A DNA stretch of 64,000 bases from the NCBI GenBank assembly GCA_001421095.1, contig LIIK01000006.1, forward strand, positions 19,452-83,451, given 5' to 3'. The position numbers and the translations under genes were made by a program. Below the pieces are notes generated by a model. It did not search any database, was not told the DNA's origin, and was given only the letters and a program-made list of their open reading frames with translations. This stretch comes from Candidatus [Bacteroides] periocalifornicus. Lineage in GTDB: Bacteria > Bacteroidota > Bacteroidia > Bacteroidales > CAJPTX01. Within the stretch, counting starts at the first letter, position 1; every line of letters starts with the position of its first letter. Below, one piece after another: positions 9,620 to 17,764 of this stretch.

Positions 9620-10490
9620 AAGCCCAGTAGATATGCGGGCTTGGGGTAGCGCAACGAACCCTGCTATAGTGCTGCTGCACGGGCTCTATGGCAAGGCAAC
9701 CGACTGGATTCCCATAGCCCAACTATTGGAGAGTAGCTACCGTGTGCTGGCGTTATGCCTTCCTTGCCATGCGGATGGAATGGTAGACGATGCACCCACA
9801 TTGGTCTCTATGGCAGCCCGTATAGCCGAGGGTGTGCTATCGGGCGGCGTGGAGCGGTGCGTAGCAGTAGGGCATTCACTCGGTGGGCGGGTGGCGATGC
9901 AGCTGGCTATGGATTACCCTGCGTTGGTGGAAGCTGTGGTGTCGATAGATGCCCCACCACCCACCTTTAGCATGCCTCGGGTAGAAAGCATGATGCAAGA
10001 GCGTATTGCCAGGCTGGGCGTAGCATGGAAAACCCAGGCAGGGTGTGATCGTCTAGCCATGAGGCGATTCATGCTGGAGAGCTACCAGCGAGGGTGCTAT
10101 GGGAGCGAACCTGCAAGGGTAGATTTCCCAAATGATTGCCCTAGAGAGCTCCCTGTGCCCGTGGCTGATTTCATACTACGGAGCTATGTGCAGGGACCAG
10201 AAGGGTGGCGTTGGCTGCTGTACTGGCCTGGAATCTCCACACTGATTCTCAATGGAATAGGGTATAGAGAACGGTTGCCATTTGTGCAGCCATTGCTACT
10301 GCTGAAGGGCGGAGCATCACCCTATTGCACAGGGGTAACGGAAGAATTGCTACGTAGCCGTGGTGTAGCCGAGCATTGCCGGGTAGTGCAGTTTGCCGGT
10401 GAAGGGCACTTCTTGCACATCCATAGGCGTGGGGAGGTGGTGGAGTTGCTAAAGACCCTGCTGCCGTGGGAAGCCAGCCGAGTAACCTAG
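9603..10490 (+). CDS. Alpha/beta hydrolase
   Basis: A 295-residue cytoplasmic hydrolase. The oxyanion segment LLHGLYGKATDW (about residues 24-35), the nucleophile elbow GHSLGG and a late GEGHFLH carrying the catalytic His define the alpha/beta hydrolase fold of the YbfF/esterase type. The substrate cannot be read from sequence. The ATG at 9603 lies inside the end of pdxJ, which indicates translational coupling. The stop codon overlaps the rnc stop on the opposite strand in a shared CTAG (10487-10490). Confidence 0.88.
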   Translation: MQLSGRSPVDMRAWGSATNPAIVLLHGLYGKATDWIPIAQLLESSYRVLALCLPCHADGMVDDAPTLVSMAARIAEGVLSGGVERCVAVGHSLGGRVAMQLAMDYPALVEAVVSIDAPPPTFSMPRVESMMQERIARLGVAWKTQAGCDRLAMRRFMLESYQRGCYGSEPARVDFPNDCPRELPVPVADFILRSYVQGPEGWRWLLYWPGISTLILNGIGYRERLPFVQPLLLLKGGASPYCTGVTEELLRSRGVAEHCRVVQFAGEGHFLHIHRRGEVVELLKTLLPWEASRVT

Positions 10491-11278
10491 TGGGGCAGAG
10501 GGAGACTCTCCTCCATGCTAGTGCTGTTGGGTTGCTCTAGGCTATAGGTGGGGATCTTCTCTAGGGCAAGCTGGCAGGCTTGGCGTTCGGCGAGCTTTTT
10601 ATTGCGACCGTAGGCTTGGGCGTATTGACGATTTTCTATGCGTACAGTGCAGAGAAAGCGTCCGTTTGCAGTATGCCCCTCTGAGGTCTCGGTGGTGAGC
10701 TGAATCGTAAGGTGGTGTTGCTGCCCCCAGTTCAGGAGTTGCGATTTAGCATCGTCCAGGTGGTCGAGCACCTCGTGCCAATCGACCCGTAGGGCGAGAA
10801 TTTCGCAGTGGTACACCTCTTTGGCCATCTCGTAGCCTTTATCCAGAAAGATGGCGCCGAACAGAGCCTCAAAGGCATTGCCGAGGAGGTTGGGGGCAAT
10901 CCTACGCACCGAGAGCTCGTGCTGGATAAGCATGGCTATGCCGAGGTCTTCTGCCAGACGATTGAGATGTTCCCGTGAAACGATGCGGGCTCTCAGCTTG
11001 GTGAGGTCGCCCTCCTGAATGGTAGGGAAGTGGCGGATGAGGTACTCTGAGGTCGCCAGCTCAATCACCGCGTCGCCGAGGTACTCTAGTCGTTCGAAGG
11101 CCAGCTCTCCAGCATCATCAGCCACTGCTGAGGGGTGGGTTAGAGCCTCATCGTAGAGGTTTACATTGCCAGGCACAAACCGGAGGGTGTCGGCAAAAAG
11201 CGGGTAAAGCCGTGGAGCGGTTCGCAGGGCCAAGCGAAGCCGAGCAGCCAGCCCGAAGGGATTCCTTCTAGCGCGCAT
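10487..11278 (-). CDS. rnc: Ribonuclease III
   Basis: A 263-residue double-strand-specific endoribonuclease for rRNA and mRNA processing. The signature ERLEYLGDAVIEL and the second acidic cluster GNAFEALFGAIFLDKG form the catalytic site. A double-stranded RNA binding domain follows in the C-terminal third (SQLLNWGQQ ... KKLAERQACQLALEKI). It is downstream of acpP and fabF, the usual Bacteroidota order, but separated from fabF by a 21-bp perfect hairpin (11301-11372). The short tail after the RNA-binding domain is low in conserved character. Confidence 0.95.
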   Translation of the reverse strand: MRARRNPFGLAARLRLALRTAPRLYPLFADTLRFVPGNVNLYDEALTHPSAVADDAGELAFERLEYLGDAVIELATSEYLIRHFPTIQEGDLTKLRARIVSREHLNRLAEDLGIAMLIQHELSVRRIAPNLLGNAFEALFGAIFLDKGYEMAKEVYHCEILALRVDWHEVLDHLDDAKSQLLNWGQQHHLTIQLTTETSEGHTANGRFLCTVRIENRQYAQAYGRNKKLAERQACQLALEKIPTYSLEQPNSTSMEESLPLPH

Positions 11279-11300
11279 AGGCCATTGGGATAGGATAGGG

Positions 11301-11372
11301 AAAAACGGAGAACCCCTACTGATGCCGATTACCGTCAGGTGTCTCGTGCAGCAGTAGGGGTTCTCCGTTTTT
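11301..11372 (-). terminator. 21-bp perfect hairpin between fabF and rnc
   Basis: Bases 11301-11321 are the exact reverse complement of 11352-11372, with a 30-base loop and five A or T at the outer ends of the arms. It fits a bidirectional intrinsic terminator or attenuator after fabF. It also lies 23 bases upstream of the rnc start codon, where a long perfect RNA duplex could be cut by RNase III itself. The two roles cannot be separated from sequence. Confidence 0.7.
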
Positions 11373-11380
11373 AGGCTGTA

Positions 11381-12631
11381 CTAGTTGAATTTCTTGAAGA
11401 CCACCGAGGCGTTATGCCCGCCAAACCCGAAGGTGTTGGAGAGGGCATAGTTGACATCCCGCTTCGCCGCAACGTTGGGTGTAAGCTGGAGGTCGGGATT
11501 AATGGCCTCGTCGCGGTGTTCCAGATTGATGGTGGGAGGGATGATCCCCTTCTGAATAGCCATGATGCAGGCTAAGGCCTCTATGGCGCCCGCAGCCCCG
11601 AGGAGATGCCCTGTCATGCTCTTGGTGGAGCTTATGCTGACCTTGGTGGCGTGCTCCCCAAATACCTTCTCTATGGCTTTGAGTTCAGCCACATCGCCCA
11701 GCGGGGTTGAGGTGCCATGCACATTGATGTAGTCAATGTCAGCAGGTTTAACCCCCGCCTCCTCTATGGCAAGGCGCATTACCTCGCTAGCCCCCGCGCC
11801 CTCCGGATGGGGAGCTGTGAGGTGGTGCGCATCGGCCGTCATCCCAGTTCCCACAAGCTCAGCGTAGATTTTTGCCCCGCGAGCCTTGGCGTGCCCGAGT
11901 TCCTCTAGGATCAGCGCCCCAGCCCCCTCGCCCATCACGAAACCATCGCGGTCACGGTCAAAGGGCCGTGAGGCGTGCTGAGGATCGTCATTGCGTGACG
12001 AGAGAGCCTGCATTGCGCTGAATCCACCTACGCCAGGAGGCGTGATGGCGGCCTCTGACCCTCCAGAGATGAAGAGGTCGGCCTTGCCCAGGCGTATCAG
12101 ATTGAAGGCATCGGCCAACGCATGGGTAGAGGAGGAGCAGGCCGAAACCGTGGTGTAGTTCGGCCCACGATACCCATACCGCATGCTGATATGCCCTGAG
12201 GCGATATCGGAGATCATCTTGGGGATGAAGAATGGATTGAACCGGGGCGTACCGTCGCCGTGGAAGTAGTTATCAGCCTCGGCCCAGAAAGTCCCGATCC
12301 CCCCGATTCCCGATCCCCAGATAACGCCCGCGCGGTCGAGGTTGATCTTTGCGTCCAGAAGTCCAGCATCGATCATGGCCTCCTGCACCGCCACCAGCGC
12401 GTACTGGGAGAAGGCATCGTGCTTCTTGAGTTCCTTACGGTCGAAATGGTCCAGCGGATTAAACCCTTTGAGCTCGCACGCTATCGTCGTCTTGAACTTC
12501 GAGGCATCAAAGCCTGCGATTTGCGCGCAGCCAGAAACGCCCTTGGCGAGACTATCCCAGTAGGCAGGCAGCGTATTCCCGATGGGGGTGAGCGCGCCTA
12601 GCCCGGTAACGACAACCCTTCTCAGCTCCAT
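11381..12631 (-). CDS. fabF: Beta-ketoacyl-ACP synthase II FabF
   Basis: A 416-residue condensing enzyme that elongates acyl-ACP with malonyl-ACP in fatty acid synthesis. It starts with RRVVVTGLGALTPIGN. The active-site Cys is in VSACSSSTHA, and the two catalytic His residues are in HGTSTPLGD and TKSMTGHLLGAAG. The C-terminal NTFGFGGHNAS is typical. It lies 77 bases downstream of acpP in the same operon, so the carrier protein and its condensing enzyme are made together. Confidence 0.97.
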   Translation of the reverse strand: MELRRVVVTGLGALTPIGNTLPAYWDSLAKGVSGCAQIAGFDASKFKTTIACELKGFNPLDHFDRKELKKHDAFSQYALVAVQEAMIDAGLLDAKINLDRAGVIWGSGIGGIGTFWAEADNYFHGDGTPRFNPFFIPKMISDIASGHISMRYGYRGPNYTTVSACSSSTHALADAFNLIRLGKADLFISGGSEAAITPPGVGGFSAMQALSSRNDDPQHASRPFDRDRDGFVMGEGAGALILEELGHAKARGAKIYAELVGTGMTADAHHLTAPHPEGAGASEVMRLAIEEAGVKPADIDYINVHGTSTPLGDVAELKAIEKVFGEHATKVSISSTKSMTGHLLGAAGAIEALACIMAIQKGIIPPTINLEHRDEAINPDLQLTPNVAAKRDVNYALSNTFGFGGHNASVVFKKFN

Positions 12632-12708
12632 AGAAAAACCAGGATTTAGGTAAAAAACTAGAATGTGCGAACTCTCAGGGGCGCTTGGCCCAGCCGTGAG
12701 AATCTTCC

Positions 12709-12945
12709 CTATTTGGCGGCGTGGGCCTCTATGTAGCTGATGGCCTCCTTCACCGTGGTGATCTTCTCGGCATCCTCATCCGGGATCGTGATGTTGAACT
12801 CCTTTTCGAAGTCCATGATCAGCTCTACAGTATCCAGAGAATCAGCCCCCAGATCGTTGGTGAAGCTGGCCTCGGGCACCACTGCGCTCTCTTCCACACC
12901 GAGCTTGTCGACGATGATCGATTTTACCTTCGCTGCGATTTCCAT
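12709..12945 (-). CDS. acpP: Acyl carrier protein
   Basis: A 78-residue acidic four-helix protein that carries acyl intermediates on a phosphopantetheine arm. The attachment Ser is in the canonical motif [13 protein letters not shown]. First gene of acpP-fabF. Its promoter is read on the minus strand at 13041-13048. Confidence 0.98.
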   Translation of the reverse strand: MEIAAKVKSIIVDKLGVEESAVVPEASFTNDLGADSLDTVELIMDFEKEFNITIPDEDAEKITTVKEAISYIEAHAAK

Positions 12946-13040
12946 CTTGCTTTCAGTTTACTTTGGTTATTAAACAACTACACCATCTTTTCGGTTCGAG
13001 AGGTGAATATGAAGCCTCTTTCACCCGCTAAGATTTGCGG

Positions 13041-13048
13041 CAAAGGTA
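13041..13048 (-). promoter_or_regulatory. acpP-fabF promoter (-7 box)
   Basis: Minus-strand TACCTTTG, a perfect TAnnTTTG box, followed by GC-rich bases. The predicted transcript starts near 13034 with a leader of about 90 bases. No clear TTG lies 19 bases upstream. Confidence 0.6.
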
Positions 13049-13070
13049 GGGCTTTTCTGAATAACTAGCA

Positions 13071-13078
13071 TACTTTTG
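13071..13078 (+). promoter_or_regulatory. purN promoter (-7 box)
   Basis: Plus-strand TACTTTTG matches TAnnTTTG. It is back to back with the acpP promoter, only 22 bases apart, making a compact divergent promoter region. The predicted transcript start near 13085 excludes most upstream start codons and favours the purN ATG at 13129. Confidence 0.55.
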
Positions 13079-13128
13079 CGTTATTTTTTAGTGTGAATGC
13101 TGGTGATTTTTATTGTAAATTTCTGTTT

Positions 13129-13704
13129 ATGAGGAATATAGTGATATTCGCATCGGGCAATGGTACCAATGCCCAGCGGCTCATTGAGCATTTTCGTGAT
13201 CGGAAGGATGTGCGGATCGCCCTGCTGGTGTCTGATAATCCCCAGGCTTTCGCCCTCCGGCGAGCCAAGCAGGCAGGCGTGGAGACCATGGTGGTGAAGC
13301 GTAGTCAGCTGGGAACTGAGGAGTTTATCGGAGAGCTGAAGTCTAGGGGGATCGGACTAATAGTGCTGGCGGGGTTTCTCGGGTTGATTCCCAAGGCGCT
13401 CATCGAGGCGTTTCCACGGCGTATAGTGAACCTCCACCCGGCATTGCTACCGAAATTTGGCGGCAAGGGCATGTATGGGCGCCATGTGCATGAGGCGGTA
13501 CTTGCGGCGGGCGAACGCGAGAGCGGCATCACCATACACCTGATCGATGAGCATTACGACCAGGGCGTGATGCTGCTGCAGGCAGCCACCGAGGTGTTGC
13601 CTGGCGACACGCCCGAGAGCCTGGCTGAGCGCATCCACGCTCTAGAGTACGAGTGCCTCCCCCTCTGCATAGATTCGCTAGTGCCTGGGATAGAGGATCT
13701 CTAG
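13129..13704 (+). CDS. purN: Phosphoribosylglycinamide formyltransferase PurN
   Basis: A 191-residue enzyme that transfers a formyl group from 10-formyl-THF to GAR in purine synthesis. It shows the N-terminal IVIFASGNGTNAQRL, the catalytic stretch RIVNLHPALLPKFGG (Asn and His), and SGITIHLIDEHYDQG with the catalytic Asp. The ATG at 13129 begins directly before the first beta strand; an upstream in-frame start at 13093 would add 12 residues with no family support. Confidence 0.95.
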   Translation: MRNIVIFASGNGTNAQRLIEHFRDRKDVRIALLVSDNPQAFALRRAKQAGVETMVVKRSQLGTEEFIGELKSRGIGLIVLAGFLGLIPKALIEAFPRRIVNLHPALLPKFGGKGMYGRHVHEAVLAAGERESGITIHLIDEHYDQGVMLLQAATEVLPGDTPESLAERIHALEYECLPLCIDSLVPGIEDL

Positions 13705-13974
13705 CCCCTACGAAGGGGTATTGGGGGCAGAATAGGGCGGGGATGGAAAGGAATAACGGCAGCTTGCAGGAAGTCGGTCGGGACAGACAGCTTTCGGCCT
13801 ACCCCCACACGGTTCCCTCCACCGAGCGCGTAATTATCAATCGATAGAGAGAACCCTGTAAAACCCCTTAATTGCGATGCGTCACACCATAATTGCGACG
13901 CGGCACGCCACGTCGCTACTAAGGATTCACTGGTTGGAATCGTCTTACCTCCCCGTTCCAAATTCAATCTCAGA
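13705..13974. other. Intergenic region with REP-like palindrome
   Basis: 270 bases between purN and the channel gene. It begins with a weak hairpin (CCCCTACGAAGGGG, 13706-13719) that may end purN transcription. It also holds the short palindromic repeat annotated separately at 13895-13919. Confidence 0.5.
13895..13919 (-). repeat. REP-like short palindrome, copy A
   Basis: A 25-base imperfect palindrome of the type GCGACG-YGGCRYGCC-RCGTCGC. It is the exact reverse complement of 17447-17471. A degenerate relative precedes it at about 13872-13885. Confidence 0.7.
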
Positions 13975-15297
13975 ATGATGGTTACTCCATTGATTGGCAA
14001 TACTATGGAAACTGTAGATTCGCCGGCACTTTACAACTGGGGCTTAGAGATGGCCTCCAAGCTGGCGCTGGGCGATACTGTGGCTGCTGCGTTGGCCTAC
14101 ATCCCAGTGCTTTTGGTTATTTCGTTGGCCTCCGTGGCGGCCTACTATCTGGCACGGCTGCTGCTGCTCTACGTGCTGGCCTTCTTGCTCCGCCGGCTGC
14201 ATGGAGAGCTGTACCGTAGGATCAAGGCTCGGCGAGTGCTGCAACGGATTAGCCACCTGGCCCCGGCGGCGGTTATCTACATAGGTGTGTCAGCCCTGCT
14301 GCCGCCTGCGCATACCACCGTGGTAGGCCTCGTGCAGGTTTGCACCCTGGTGTACATGGTAATAGCCTCGCTGGTGGCGGTGAACGCGGCGATCAATGCG
14401 CTGCACGATGTCTATTTGACCCTAGAGGTGGCGCGTACCCGGGTTATTAAGCCCTACGTGCAGGTGGTGCAGACCGTGCTCTACGTGCTGGGGAGCATCC
14501 TGGTGGTGTCCATTGTTATCCATCGCAATCCCGTCAATCTTTTCCTTGGATTGGGGGCCATGGCCGCAGTCCTAATGCTGATATTCAAGGATGCCATCCT
14601 AGGGCTGGTGGCCTCTATCCAGGCCTCGGTGAACAACCTCGTCAAGCCGGGCGACTGGGTGGTGGTGCCGAGCCGCAATGCCGATGGGACCGTGCTGGAG
14701 ATCACCCTCACCATAGTTAAGGTGCAGAATTGGGACCGCACCATCGTCACCTTTCCCACCTACGCCCTCGTGAGCGAGAGCCTGCAGAACTGGAAGGGGA
14801 TGAGCGAGAGCAACGGGCGCCGCATAAAGACCCCGCTCTATATAGACGTTCGCTCTGTGCATGCCTGCTCGCCCGAGGAGGTGGCGCGATTCCAGCAGGT
14901 GATGCTACTGGCAGACTACATTGCCGAGGAGAAGAAGGTGCTGGAGCGGCAGAATGCAGCCGTTGAGCATCTCGCACTGCCGGGTATCAACAGCGTGCGG
15001 TTCACTAACCTGGGCATGTTTCGGAACTATGCGAATCGGTACTTGAAGAGCCATCCGCTGCTCGACCACGGCGATACCTGCATGGCGCGCCTTCTGCCTG
15101 CTACCGACAAGGGGATTCCTCTGGAGATCTACTGCTTCTCTCGCATTACAGAATGGGAGGCGTATGAGGGGGTGCAGGGCGATATCGTGGAGCATTTGCT
15201 GTCGGTAGCACCAGAGTTTGGCCTTCGGATATACCAGCATCTCTCCGGGGCCGATGTGAGGCCGAATTTATCAGGAGCTGAACCTACTGCGCAGTGA
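13975..15297 (+). CDS. MscS-family mechanosensitive channel (YbdG/MscM-like)
   Basis: A 440-residue membrane protein. Hydrophobic segments lie around residues 42-75, 95-115, 120-142 and 165-205, and are followed by the MscS pore-lining and beta-domain region (LFLGLGAMAAVLMLIFKD, then VKPGDWVVVP). The large cytoplasmic C-terminal part and the sequence VTFPTYALVSESLQNWKGM resemble the YbdG miniconductance branch, which releases solutes on hypo-osmotic shock. Alternative in-frame ATGs exist at 13978 and 14005. It stands alone, convergent to the next gene. Confidence 0.85.
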   Translation: MMVTPLIGNTMETVDSPALYNWGLEMASKLALGDTVAAALAYIPVLLVISLASVAAYYLARLLLLYVLAFLLRRLHGELYRRIKARRVLQRISHLAPAAVIYIGVSALLPPAHTTVVGLVQVCTLVYMVIASLVAVNAAINALHDVYLTLEVARTRVIKPYVQVVQTVLYVLGSILVVSIVIHRNPVNLFLGLGAMAAVLMLIFKDAILGLVASIQASVNNLVKPGDWVVVPSRNADGTVLEITLTIVKVQNWDRTIVTFPTYALVSESLQNWKGMSESNGRRIKTPLYIDVRSVHACSPEEVARFQQVMLLADYIAEEKKVLERQNAAVEHLALPGINSVRFTNLGMFRNYANRYLKSHPLLDHGDTCMARLLPATDKGIPLEIYCFSRITEWEAYEGVQGDIVEHLLSVAPEFGLRIYQHLSGADVRPNLSGAEPTAQ

Positions 15298-15552
15298 GCC
15301 TTCCGCAAAAGTCCCGTAAAAGGTCAATACTTTTATTTGGATCTGGGTAGGGGCGATGCCGAGCAGAGCGCATGCCCACCCGCCTTGCGAGAATTGAGCC
15401 CCCGAAAAAATTCCGTATGGGTTCAATCCCCTATAGGCAGTCTTTTCCCCCTCTTGCGGGTAAATAGGTCTTAATCAATCGATTCAATCTACCGAAGGCC
15501 GTAGGGCTGCGGCGCTTAGAGGGATTTTGCAGAGGCTCCCTAGTCTGCCAGC

Positions 15553-16485
15553 CTACTGCCCCTGCAGCGTGGCGCGGAAGCTCTCCACGTGCCGCTCGCT
15601 TTTATCGGGGTACACGTCGGCTATGCGCACCAGTATCCCCGTCTCCTCCACGTTGCCGAACTCTGGGTTCAGGGCGGTGCCGAAGGTGCGCATGGTGCTG
15701 GAGAGCCCTATGTAGGATTTGATGAGCGGGGGGATCTTCTCGCCGAAGTTGGCCAGCTGGGCGTTGAGGATCTCGAAGTTCTCCTTGTAGGTAGCCCCCG
15801 TGAAGATGCGTTCCATTTGGGCTCTGTCTATGCCGAGCTGCAGGGGGAGCTTGGGCCAAGCCAGGTGGTCGGGGTCCGGGAAGTAGCGTTGCAGGAAGTA
15901 GTGCAGCGTGTTGCGGGCCTGCTGATTGTAGTGGGTGTACATGGTTACCTTGCCGAAAAAGTACTGCACGTTGGGGTGCAGCACCACCAGCGCGCCGAGC
16001 CCGTCCCAGAGGTTGTCGAGGGCGTATATACCCTTCCGGCGTAGGCGCGATGACTGGTACACAGGCTGCACGAAGGAGCGCCCCAGCTCTATGGTGTAGG
16101 GGAGGTACTGGGTGCGGAACTGCGGGGAGAACCCGAAGAGGTGCCCCGTGGCCATGGTGGGGCTCGCCGAGCCGCCCTCGCCCGGGAGGCTGTACCGATA
16201 GCCGCCGAGAATCATGCGTTCCTGGGGGTCCCATACCACGAGCTGATGGTAGGGATGCGCGCAGATGTCGAGGTCGTCAATATCCACCGATTTCCCCGTG
16301 CCCCCCCCAGCATCGCGGAAGGCCAGCTCACGCAGCCGTCCGAGCTCCCGCATGGTGTGGGGGGCCTCGTGCGCGGTGAAGGTGTAGATGTCAGTGCCCG
16401 CGTTATTCGCGTGGCGTAGGAAGTGCCTCGGTATGAGCTCCTGCTCTATGAGCCGCGGGTCTACCGCATCGATGATCGTCTCCAT
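15553..16485 (-). CDS. GNAT-fold acyltransferase, GlsB-like
   Basis: A 310-residue soluble protein with a GNAT-like core (HQLVVWDPQERMILGGYRYSL, then LPYTIELGRSFVQPVYQ) as in the hemolysin/ornithine-lipid N-acyltransferase family. In Bacteroides such a protein (GlsB) N-acylates glycine with an acyl-ACP chain in glycine-lipid synthesis. Its usual partner, a PlsC-like O-acyltransferase (GlsA), is not adjacent here. GlsB function is therefore an inference from family resemblance; a general N-acyltransferase is the fallback. It has its own promoter at 16705-16735 and a leader of about 210 bases. Confidence 0.7.
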   Translation of the reverse strand: METIIDAVDPRLIEQELIPRHFLRHANNAGTDIYTFTAHEAPHTMRELGRLRELAFRDAGGGTGKSVDIDDLDICAHPYHQLVVWDPQERMILGGYRYSLPGEGGSASPTMATGHLFGFSPQFRTQYLPYTIELGRSFVQPVYQSSRLRRKGIYALDNLWDGLGALVVLHPNVQYFFGKVTMYTHYNQQARNTLHYFLQRYFPDPDHLAWPKLPLQLGIDRAQMERIFTGATYKENFEILNAQLANFGEKIPPLIKSYIGLSSTMRTFGTALNPEFGNVEETGILVRIADVYPDKSERHVESFRATLQGQ

Positions 16486-16704
16486 ATCATTCGCCCGTTA
16501 TGGCCGCTGCCGCATCGCTACCCCGCCGCCCTCTACCAGGAGAATGCCAGACCAATGGGATTCTGCTCCCGGCCCTTGCCCCCGGGGCGGCGCGCCGTGT
16601 GGCTAGGCGTGCTTCCGCACCGTGCTTGGCGGTAGGGATGCCAGTGGGTGAACTCCCGTTGGCTTAGAGGGTTCTGCGCATTGGCATTCGGCTAATTACT
16701 ACCG

Positions 16705-16735
16705 CGAAGGTAGCGGAATGCTAGGACAATAGCAA
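16705..16735 (-). promoter_or_regulatory. Promoter of the GlsB-like acyltransferase
   Basis: Minus strand TACCTTCG (16705-16712) with a TTG (16733-16735) 20 bases upstream. This matches the Bacteroidota pattern apart from one base of the -7 box. Confidence 0.55.
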
Positions 16736-17076
16736 GCGGTAGGGCTTGGGACTGTTGAATAATCAGCGGATTCCTGCGATGTGGAGGGGAAAACCTAGCG
16801 CGCAACATCAGTAAAAAACGGCAAAACGATGCGTGGCTACGGCCCTCGATGGATGTTGAAGGGTGATATAAAACCCCTTTATCCGCGTGATGGAATGGGA
16901 TCTGTTGGCTTTTAGCGCATGCTCTCGCGCTCCCAAGGACGTAGCGGCGCGGCGTGCAGCATCGCTATCTGCCCTTCACCGCATTCCCATATCTGGGCGC
17001 GGCAGCATGCCGCACCAACCCCTCCGCAATGCCGAAAGTAGGGGCGCAGCCCAATAATTCGCCCCACTTGCACCGC

Positions 17077-17174
17077 ACCATCGCCGTACCATCGCCGTAC
17101 CATCGTCGCTTCATCCTCGGATTTCGTGGCGAAATCCGAACATGAAGCGGCCCTGGTACGGCGATGGTATGGCG
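17077..17174 (+). repeat. Dispersed palindromic element, copy 1
   Basis: The centre is GGATTT (17119-17124), a 7-base loop CGTGGCG, then AAATCC (17132-17137). The outer arms contain iterated GTACCATCGCC on the left and its complement on the right. A two-base internal mismatch (CC opposite AC) is shared with the other copies. Related copies are at 44006-44124 and 58727-58847 (plus the mirror at 61552-61672). Confidence 0.8.
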
Positions 17175-17446
17175 TTGATACAAGGATGGTGAACGCGTAT
17201 GGTACGGGAAGTTCGGCAATGCTGATAGCCGATAGTGCGCGCCCCTGGAGCCTATAGCGTAGGGGAGTTGCCGAGCGTAGCGCGTCCCGGTATGCGTCCA
17301 GAGTGGTTGGTACATTGCAATGGCCTCCCCGCTGAAGCCCGGCTGTAGGGGTTGGGTCTTCGCGGATTTCGCGAAGATTCCCCCACCCATCGCCCATACT
17401 CGAGGGCATATCCGCTCCGCCTATCTAATGCGTGGCCGCGGCGTTT

Positions 17447-17471
17447 GTAGCGACGTGGCGTGCCGCGTCGC
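17447..17471 (+). repeat. REP-like short palindrome, copy B
   Basis: Exact reverse complement of 13895-13919 over 25 bases. A second, diverged copy follows at about 17495-17518. Confidence 0.7.
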
Positions 17472-17734
17472 GGTTTGGTGCCTTGTCCCCAATTGTTGCG
17501 GCGTGCTGCGTCGCGCTTAACTCTTTCCCTATCTCGCTTCGTGCCCGCTGCGTTGCCTTAGGCGTACCGCCCATCAAATGGTGGGGGTCAGGTAACCCCG
17601 AAACGGCCCCATAAACGGGGCGCGGGTGTCCCCATAAAATTTTTACCGATGAGGGGAAAAATGGATTTGAACGGCTATTTTTCGCGATGTACGGCAGAAA
17701 ATGGGCGGTTTTTTCGCCATTGGAACATGGGGTA

Positions 17735-17764
17735 TTGCATTGTCAGGAAAAATGATTATATTTG
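17735..17764 (+). promoter_or_regulatory. Promoter of SusCD operon 1
   Basis: TTG (17735-17737), 19-base spacer, TATATTTG (17757-17764). Same layout as operon 2. The leader of about 125 bases carries GTCTAAC shortly after the promoter. Confidence 0.7.

Larger units (their letters stand above)
16736..17734. other. Repeat-rich gene-free region
   Basis: About 1 kb upstream of the first SusCD operon with no convincing gene. The open frames here run through palindromic repeats and match no family. It holds a REP-like copy near 16940, the 7-base-loop palindromic element at 17077-17174, and REP-like copies at 17447-17471 and near 17495-17518. Confidence 0.65.

Noticed and set aside
15602..16234. 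210-codon frame on the same strand as the GlsB-like gene, another reading frame
   Set aside because: Pro/Arg/Ala-rich translation without motifs, entirely inside a well supported gene.
17081..17106. Iterated GTACCATCGCC units as a possible CRISPR array or tandem repeat
   Set aside because: Units of 11 bases, two to three in number, no spacers, and arranged as arms of a palindrome; no cas genes.
16912..17409. Open frames of 140 to 165 codons in the gap before SusCD operon 1
   Set aside because: They read through the palindromic element; similar peptides (WYGDG, CSDF) appear at 44.0 and 58.7 kb only because the repeat is translated.
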